From: Anaerolineales bacterium
GTDB lineage: Bacteria; Chloroflexota; Anaerolineae; Anaerolineales; Villigracilaceae
NCBI GenBank assembly: GCA_020847355.1
Contig: JADLCG010000088.1
Coordinates: forward strand, 1 to 8,223
Length of the DNA: 8,223 nt
Direction of reading: 5' to 3'
Positions 4,674 through 8,223 of the stretch are shown one piece after another; positions within the stretch are counted from its first letter, which is position 1, and each line of letters begins with the position of its first letter. A program made the position numbers and the translations under genes. The notes beneath the pieces are model-generated. The model was given only the letters and a program-made list of their open reading frames with translations. It ran no database searches and had not been told where the DNA came from.

Positions 4674-5471
4674 TTACTGCGGAATTTCTCCGGCGAGTTC
4701 CTTGTCAATCAACTGTGTGAAGTTGGCGAGCGGTTGCGCGCCGACAATTGCCAGCCCGTTGACGAAGAAAGTGGGCGTAGATTGAATTCCCAAATTGATT
4801 GAGAAATCCATATCCGCTTGGATGGAAGCGTCGTGCGCGCCGCTGGAAAGGCAAGCCGTAAATTTATCCACGTCTAAGTTGAGGTCTTTGGCGTATTGGA
4901 TGTAAGTATCCGTAGTTAATGTTTCGCTACTGAAGAGCTTATCGTGATAATCCCAATATACGTTTTGGTCGTTCGCGCATAATGAAGCGACTGCCGCAGA
5001 CATTGCGTCTGGATGAATTGAAGTTAATGGGAAGTTGCGATAGACGAAGCGAATTTTATTCGGGTAGGCGTCCAACAAAGCGCGATAAGTTTCTTCATGG
5101 AAGCGGCGGCAGAAGGGACATTGGAAATCGCTAAATTCGACGATGGTGATCGGCGCGTCTTCCGGACCGAAGGCAGGGTAGCCGTCTGTGGGGATTGTGT
5201 AGCGTTTATATTGCGGCGCAGTTTGCGATTCTGGCGCTTGTGCGGCGGCTGGCTGATTCGCTTGCGCGGCAACGGTTGTCGTTCCGCCGGAGTCTCTGCC
5301 CCAAGCCACGTAGCCCACGAGAATCCCAACGGCAAAAGCGAGGACGACCAGCGCAGAATAAAAGTGACTGCGTTTGAAGGTGACGTATTCTTCGGAATTT
5401 GAAGGTTCTTCCAACGCTTCAATTTCCTCTGATTCTAAAATTGGTTCGGTTTTTTTAGTTTTTGTAGCCAT
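4674..5471 (-). CDS. Membrane-anchored DsbA-family thiol:disulfide oxidoreductase
   Basis: A 265-residue protein with an acidic cytoplasmic N-terminus (1-34), one membrane helix of about 38-58 (FYSALVVLAFAVGILVGYVAW), an Ala/Gln/Pro-rich spacer and an outward-facing thioredoxin-like domain. The active site is CPFC (118-121) after FSDFQ. The cis-proline loop is STPTFFVNG with P233. C165 and C207 are placed as the second structural disulfide seen in BdbD-like members of the family. It should form or shuffle disulfides in exported proteins, and its redox partner is not encoded here. The ATG at 5471 has only AAAGG 13 nt upstream. A TATAAT box at 5483-5478 suggests a leaderless or very short-leader transcript. 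It lies 69 nt downstream of msrQ, with its own terminator behind it. Confidence 0.92.
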   Translation of the reverse strand: MATKTKKTEPILESEEIEALEEPSNSEEYVTFKRSHFYSALVVLAFAVGILVGYVAWGRDSGGTTTVAAQANQPAAAQAPESQTAPQYKRYTIPTDGYPAFGPEDAPITIVEFSDFQCPFCRRFHEETYRALLDAYPNKIRFVYRNFPLTSIHPDAMSAAVASLCANDQNVYWDYHDKLFSSETLTTDTYIQYAKDLNLDVDKFTACLSSGAHDASIQADMDFSINLGIQSTPTFFVNGLAIVGAQPLANFTQLIDKELAGEIPQ

Positions 5472-5477
5472 ATTAAA

Positions 5478-5483
5478 ATTATA
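5478..5483 (-). promoter_or_regulatory. -10 box in front of the DsbA-like gene
   Basis: A perfect TATAAT on the minus strand ends 6 nt before the ATG at 5471. Transcription would then begin at or within a base or two of the start codon. There is no clear -35 match at 16-18 bp spacing. The gene may also be read through from msrQ, since no good terminator is seen in the gap. Confidence 0.4.
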
Positions 5484-5540
5484 ACCTTTCTCAAAGAAAA
5501 AATAGAGCGGCGCTTATTTTTGGTTAATCTGGTTTTTGCG

Positions 5541-6200
5541 TCAGATTTGAGGATTTTCTTTTTTGGCTGAAAATTTACGAGCGGGGAAAGAGGCGCGCAG
5601 TCTCCGCACGGCGGGGATGCGTAAAATCAAAAATAAAATGGCGGTGAAGCCGTATAACGCCGGTTCAAGAATTTCGCCTTGCAGGGTGAAGAGATCGCCT
5701 TTTTTGCTCCAGAGGTAATGAAGCACAGCCAATAGGGCAATGAGATAAATTAGTTTGTGCAGGCGTTTCCAATTTTTGCCGAGGCGTTTTTTCCAAATAT
5801 CAAATGATGTAATGCCTAAAGGTAGCAGGCAGAGGAGGGCAAGCGCGCCGACGATGAGGCGCGGTTTTTGAACGACATCCGGCAGAATGAGACTCCATGC
5901 CAGTCCGTAATCCAAGTTGACGTAAATGATGAAGTGAATAGTTGCATAGAGCAAGGCGTATAAGCCTAAAGTACGGCGGCGTTTGAGCGGTTCGCTCCAC
6001 TTGAAGAGCGTGTTGATGGGCGTGCAGGCAAAAGCGAGGAAGAGCAGAGCAATTGCATGGCGTCCGGTGGCGCGTTCTAAATCCTGAATGGGGTTGGCGG
6101 AGAAGTTGTGTGTGAAAAACTTGAACAGCAAAAGAACGATGGACGACCAAGCGTAGAGATGGATGGCGATTTGTAAAAGCGTAAAACGGGGTTTCTGCAT
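5541..6200 (-). CDS. msrQ: MsrQ, heme-binding membrane partner of MsrP
   Basis: A 219-residue polytopic membrane protein of the ferric-reductase-like/YedZ family that passes electrons from the quinone pool or a flavin reductase to MsrP. About six hydrophobic segments are visible. Family marks include NPIQDLERATGRHA (36-49), the RRTLGLYALLYATIHF stretch (75-90), KPRLIVGALALLCLLPLGITSF (112-133) and KRLGKNWKRLHKLIYL (138-153). H89, H148 and H161 lie in the helices and in the right order and spacing to be heme ligands. H48 is an extra candidate. Its length matches MsrQ (about 200-220). The ATG at 6200 is 34 nt after the msrP stop and has no Shine-Dalgarno sequence, which suggests an operon with low or coupled translation. 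The basic C-terminus is cytoplasmic by the positive-inside rule. Confidence 0.93.
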   Translation of the reverse strand: MQKPRFTLLQIAIHLYAWSSIVLLLFKFFTHNFSANPIQDLERATGRHAIALLFLAFACTPINTLFKWSEPLKRRRTLGLYALLYATIHFIIYVNLDYGLAWSLILPDVVQKPRLIVGALALLCLLPLGITSFDIWKKRLGKNWKRLHKLIYLIALLAVLHYLWSKKGDLFTLQGEILEPALYGFTAILFLILRIPAVRRLRASFPARKFSAKKENPQI

Positions 6201-6234
6201 GAAGTTGATTCTAGTTGATCTTTGGCTTTGCGCT

Positions 6235-7188
6235 TTAATAATAAACGCTTAAATCCATGCCTTGATAAAGAGAAGCGACTTGCTCGGCATAGCCGTTGAA
6301 GGGCAAGGTGGGGCGGCGGCTAAATTCGCCAATGCGGCGCTCGGTGGCTTGCGACCAGCGCGGGTGCGGCACAGCCGGGTTGACGTTGGAATAGAAGCCG
6401 TATTCATTCGGGGCGGCGGTGTTCCAAAGCGTGCTGGGTTCTTTATCGGTCAGTTCAATTTTGACGATGGATTTGATGGACTTGAAACCATACTTCCACG
6501 GGACGACCAAACGAATCGGCGCGCCATCCTGATTGGGCAGAGGTTCGCCGTACAAGCCGGTGGCGAGCAAGGTCAGATCGTGCATGGCTTCGTCGAGACG
6601 CAAACCTTCTTGATAGGGCCAGACGTAAAACGGGCTGTTTTGACCTTTCATTTCATCTGGGCGGTAGACGGATTCAAAACGCACATATTTCGCGTCAGCG
6701 CTGGGTTCAACTTCGTTGAGCAAACTAGCTAGGGTGAAGCCCGTCCAGGGGACGACCATGCTCCACGCTTCCACGCAACGCAGGCGGTAGATCCGCTCTT
6801 CTTGCGTAAATTTTTTGAGCAGATCTTCAAGCGCGTAGGTCTTTGGTTTGTTGACCAATCCGCTAACTTCAACGCTCCAGGGTTTGGTTGTGAAACTCGC
6901 CGCGAGCGGAGCAACCGCTTCTTTATCCGTGCTGAATTCATAGAAGTTGTTGTAATTGGTAATATCGTTATACGGCGTAACGGAGTCGCCTAGTTCATCG
7001 GCGGCGGTTTCAATGGGCGCGGCGCGAGTCTCTAGCGCGGTTTGCGTGGCGCTCGGCGCGCAAGATGCTAAAGCCAAACTGCCGGCCGTCACTCCAGCCG
7101 CTTTGATGAAATCGCGACGCGAGAAATACACGGCTTTGGGCGTAATTTCAGAAGAAAGCACAGGGGTGGATTGCAGTTGTCTTTTCAT
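6235..7188 (-). CDS. msrP: MsrP, molybdopterin protein-methionine-sulfoxide reductase catalytic subunit
   Basis: A 317-residue exported molybdoenzyme that reduces methionine sulfoxide in proteins outside the membrane, using electrons from MsrQ. The leader has the twin-arginine motif SRRDFIK (R24-R25), a hydrophobic stretch, and LASC with C43, which fits a lipobox. The catalytic segment YRLRCVEAWSMVVPWTGF contains the Mo-ligating Cys (C138). Further family marks are NQDGAPIRLVVPWKYGFKSIKSI (219-241), NPAVPHPRWSQATER and the terminal FNGYAEQVASLYQGMDL. ATG 7188 is chosen because AGGAG at 7199-7195 lies 6 nt before it. An in-frame TTG at 7194 would sit directly on that Shine-Dalgarno sequence. 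It is the first gene of the msrPQ operon, and a palindrome at 7242-7263 covers its likely promoter. The only oddity is the combination of Tat signal and lipobox, discussed in the findings. Confidence 0.96.
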   Translation of the reverse strand: MKRQLQSTPVLSSEITPKAVYFSRRDFIKAAGVTAGSLALASCAPSATQTALETRAAPIETAADELGDSVTPYNDITNYNNFYEFSTDKEAVAPLAASFTTKPWSVEVSGLVNKPKTYALEDLLKKFTQEERIYRLRCVEAWSMVVPWTGFTLASLLNEVEPSADAKYVRFESVYRPDEMKGQNSPFYVWPYQEGLRLDEAMHDLTLLATGLYGEPLPNQDGAPIRLVVPWKYGFKSIKSIVKIELTDKEPSTLWNTAAPNEYGFYSNVNPAVPHPRWSQATERRIGEFSRRPTLPFNGYAEQVASLYQGMDLSVYY

Positions 7189-7240
7189 TTTCAACTCCTA
7201 AACTCTACCGCTAAATGATCTACGGATAAAAGATGCCTCC

Positions 7241-7263
7241 ATTGTAAAAAAACTTTCTTACAA
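7241..7263 (-). promoter_or_regulatory. Putative msrP promoter with a 22-bp palindromic operator
   Basis: TTGTAA (7242-7247) and TTACAA (7258-7263) are perfect inverted half-sites. The centre adds AAA/TTT, giving TTGTAAnAAAnnTTTnTTACAA, 9 of 11 pairs matched. On the minus strand TACAAT (7246-7241) is the best -10 box, about 53 nt before the msrP ATG. The palindrome therefore overlaps the promoter as a repressor site would. No regulator gene is in the window. The rest of the leader (7189-7240) shows only the ribosome binding site. Confidence 0.45.
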
Positions 7264-7301
7264 AAAGATGATAGTTGCCTGAGAGCTTTGTTAAAGAAAA
7301 C

Positions 7302-7443
7302 GGAAGCGTCTAAAGGAATGGGCTAAAGAGCCTTTCACCACAGAGAACGCAGAGTCCACAGAGAGATTTCAGAAAGATTTCTCCGTGTTCTTTGTGCGCT
7401 CTGTGGTTGAATCTTTTAAAAGCCCACAGAATTAGACGCTCCC
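7302..7443. repeat. Long imperfect palindrome with CACAGAG words (MITE/REP-like)
   Basis: The ends AGCGTCTAA (7305-7313) and TTAGACGCT (7432-7440) are perfect complements, extended by GG/CC beyond one mismatch. Inside, TGGGCT (7319-7324) pairs with AGCCCA (7421-7426), and ACCACAGAG (7337-7345) pairs with CTCTGTGGT (7399-7407). The centre is a purine-rich CACAGAGAGATTTC copy facing its own imperfect complement. The whole 142-bp stretch can fold into one long hairpin and has no coding capacity. CACAGAG-word palindromes of this kind recall non-autonomous repeats of environmental bacteria, but that resemblance is from memory. Confidence 0.65.
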
Positions 7444-7458
7444 AAGAAAATTAAGCGG

Positions 7459-7609
7459 TAGGGTAATCGCATTTGAAAATCTTGAAACCCAACCTTTGGT
7501 GATTTAGTTTCAGAATCCGCCAATCTTCGCGAATTCACACTAATCTTTCTAAAAAAATCGCGTAGATTGGCGCAGATTAGCGGATAAAAATCCAAATGCG
7601 ATAGCCCTA
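7459..7609. repeat. Second long imperfect palindrome with ATCCGC/AATCT words (MITE/REP-like)
   Basis: The outer arms TAGGGTAATCGCATTTG (7459-7475) and CAAATGCGATAGCCCTA (7593-7609) pair over 17 positions with one mismatch and one G-T. An inner hairpin runs 7515-7585: ATCCGC (7515-7520) pairs with GCGGAT (7580-7585), and the following CAATCTTCGCGAAT pairs imperfectly with GATTGGCGCAGATTA. The 151-bp element has no coding capacity. It starts 15 bp after the preceding palindrome and shares no arm sequence with it. Confidence 0.65.
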
Positions 7610-7641
7610 ACTAATCGGTCTTACCCAAAGCTACCGAAAGG

Positions 7642-7661
7642 TATAATCTTTTTATAGGTGA
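7642..7661 (+). promoter_or_regulatory. Promoter -10 box and ribosome binding site of the right-edge gene
   Basis: TATAAT at 7642-7647 lies 18 nt before the GTG at 7666. ATAGGTGA at 7654-7661 lies between them and acts as a Shine-Dalgarno sequence (AGG about 7 nt from the GTG). The leader would be only about 12 nt. The best -35 fits are TCTTAC (7619-7624) at 17-bp spacing, which is weak, or TTACCC at 15 bp. Confidence 0.45.
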
Positions 7662-7665
7662 AATC

Positions 7666-8223
7666 GTGAGCCGAACGAATTCTAAGTTTTCAGCTTTTCT
7701 TTTGATTGCGGCGGGGCTGGCGCTGTTGGGCTGTTTGCTTTTCTTTGGCGGGAGATTTTTATATGGCTTGGGTCAAACGCTCGGCGCAGACCTGACCGTG
7801 TTAGCGCATGGCACGCCCACGAATTCCCCCGTTCCAAGCATCACGCCGACTATTGCTACGGCAACCATAACCATCACCAGCGGACCCAGCCCCACGCCGA
7901 CTTTTTATTACAACATCCCCACTGCCACCGCAACCTTAATCCCGTGGACGACCTGCCCGGGAATTGTCATCTCCACCCGCGATACCGAGCAAGGCGATTT
8001 TTTACACATCCTGCGCTGTGAAGATAACTATGAATATGAAATTGGACCGCTCACCAAAGGCGCTTATGCCGTCTCGCCGGATAACCGTTATCTTGTTTAC
8101 GCCGGAATAAACGGCTTGCTCTACGCCGCAAAAATTGGAGATACCACGCTCTACACCGTCATTAATTTGAAGAAGAAGGGTCCCTTTGTGGCTTTTCCTA
8201 AAAAAGTTGTGCCGGATTTTAAG
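7666..8223 (+). CDS. Membrane-anchored protein with T/P-rich linker, N-terminal part (runs off the right edge)
   Basis: A 186-codon open reading frame with no stop before the window end. It begins at GTG 7666 (VSRTNSKFSAFLL, initiator read as Met) and has a short basic N-terminus. One strong hydrophobic helix follows at about 9-35 (AFLLIAAGLALLGCLLFFGG), a signal anchor or uncleaved signal. Next is a Thr/Pro-rich linker of about 52-96 (GTPTNSPVPSITPT ... PSPTPTFYYNIPTATATL). Then an outward-facing beta-rich domain opens with two Cys (in TTCPG and LRCED). SPDNRYLVYAGINGLLYAAKIG (about 145-166) looks like a blade of a WD40/TolB-like propeller or PD40 repeat. No catalytic motif is visible. The architecture parallels the lamin-tail gene, but the folded domain differs. 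No in-frame ATG is close enough to compete with the GTG. Confidence 0.8.
   Translation, partial: MSRTNSKFSAFLLIAAGLALLGCLLFFGGRFLYGLGQTLGADLTVLAHGTPTNSPVPSITPTIATATITITSGPSPTPTFYYNIPTATATLIPWTTCPGIVISTRDTEQGDFLHILRCEDNYEYEIGPLTKGAYAVSPDNRYLVYAGINGLLYAAKIGDTTLYTVINLKKKGPFVAFPKKVVPDFK

Noticed and set aside
6262..6732. Plus-strand 156-codon frame inside msrP
   Set aside because: It is antisense to the strongly supported catalytic domain of MsrP, with no upstream signals.
7189..7194. TTG start two codons upstream for msrP
   Set aside because: It lies directly against the AGGAG with no spacer, while the ATG at 7188 has an ideal 6-nt spacer.
7302..7609. CRISPR array or group II intron as explanation for the repeat-rich gap
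   Set aside because: There are only two palindromic units, unlike each other, without regularly spaced direct repeats. No intron-encoded protein or conserved intron domain is visible.

Overview
The window looks like chromosome from a member of the Chloroflexota, most likely class Anaerolineae. This is inferred from style, not from a search. The signs are two secreted or membrane-anchored proteins with Thr/Pro-rich 'TPTPT' linkers, tandem lamin-tail domains with a Ca-loop insert, a lipobox-bearing MsrP, mid-range GC, and several strong TATAAT boxes with poor -35 partners. The gene content is mostly housekeeping, envelope and stress functions. I see no phage, transposase, CRISPR or defence genes.

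Left part (1-1645). The 5' part of folP (dihydropteroate synthase) runs off the left edge on the minus strand, directly downstream of a small SpoIIAA/STAS-like gene. A short intergenic region carries back-to-back TATAAT boxes, one for that minus-strand pair and one for a tRNA-Val(UAC) gene on the plus strand. Next comes a universal stress protein gene. Its leader contains a segment complementary to its own Shine-Dalgarno region, a candidate translation switch.

Middle (1646-3890). One large plus-strand gene encodes a secreted modular protein: signal peptide, beta-sandwich, Thr/Pro/Ser linker built from 12-residue repeats, lamin-tail domain, second linker, then a lamin-tail domain with an inserted EF-hand-like calcium loop. 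Base composition changes sharply between its N-terminal domain and the rest. It converges on the next gene across a symmetrical terminator.

Right-middle (3891-7188, all minus strand). In transcription order these are msrP, msrQ, a membrane-anchored DsbA-family thiol oxidoreductase, and a deoxynucleoside kinase. msrP-msrQ is the classical methionine-sulfoxide repair pair: MsrQ is a heme membrane protein that passes electrons to the molybdoenzyme MsrP outside the membrane. Here MsrP has both a Tat motif and a lipobox. The DsbA-like gene has its own promoter and terminator. With MsrPQ it makes a small neighbourhood for quality control of exported proteins. The kinase gene has a leader rich in palindromes.

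Right end (7189-8223). A gap of about 480 bp holds a near-perfect 22-bp palindrome over the likely msrP promoter, then two different long imperfect palindromes (about 142 and 151 bp) that look like MITE/REP-type repeats. After these a plus-strand gene begins for a membrane-anchored protein with a T/P-rich linker and runs off the right edge.

The points most worth checking are the Shine-Dalgarno-sequestering leader of the stress-protein gene, the msrP operator, the two adjacent palindromic elements, and the composite structure of the lamin-tail protein.
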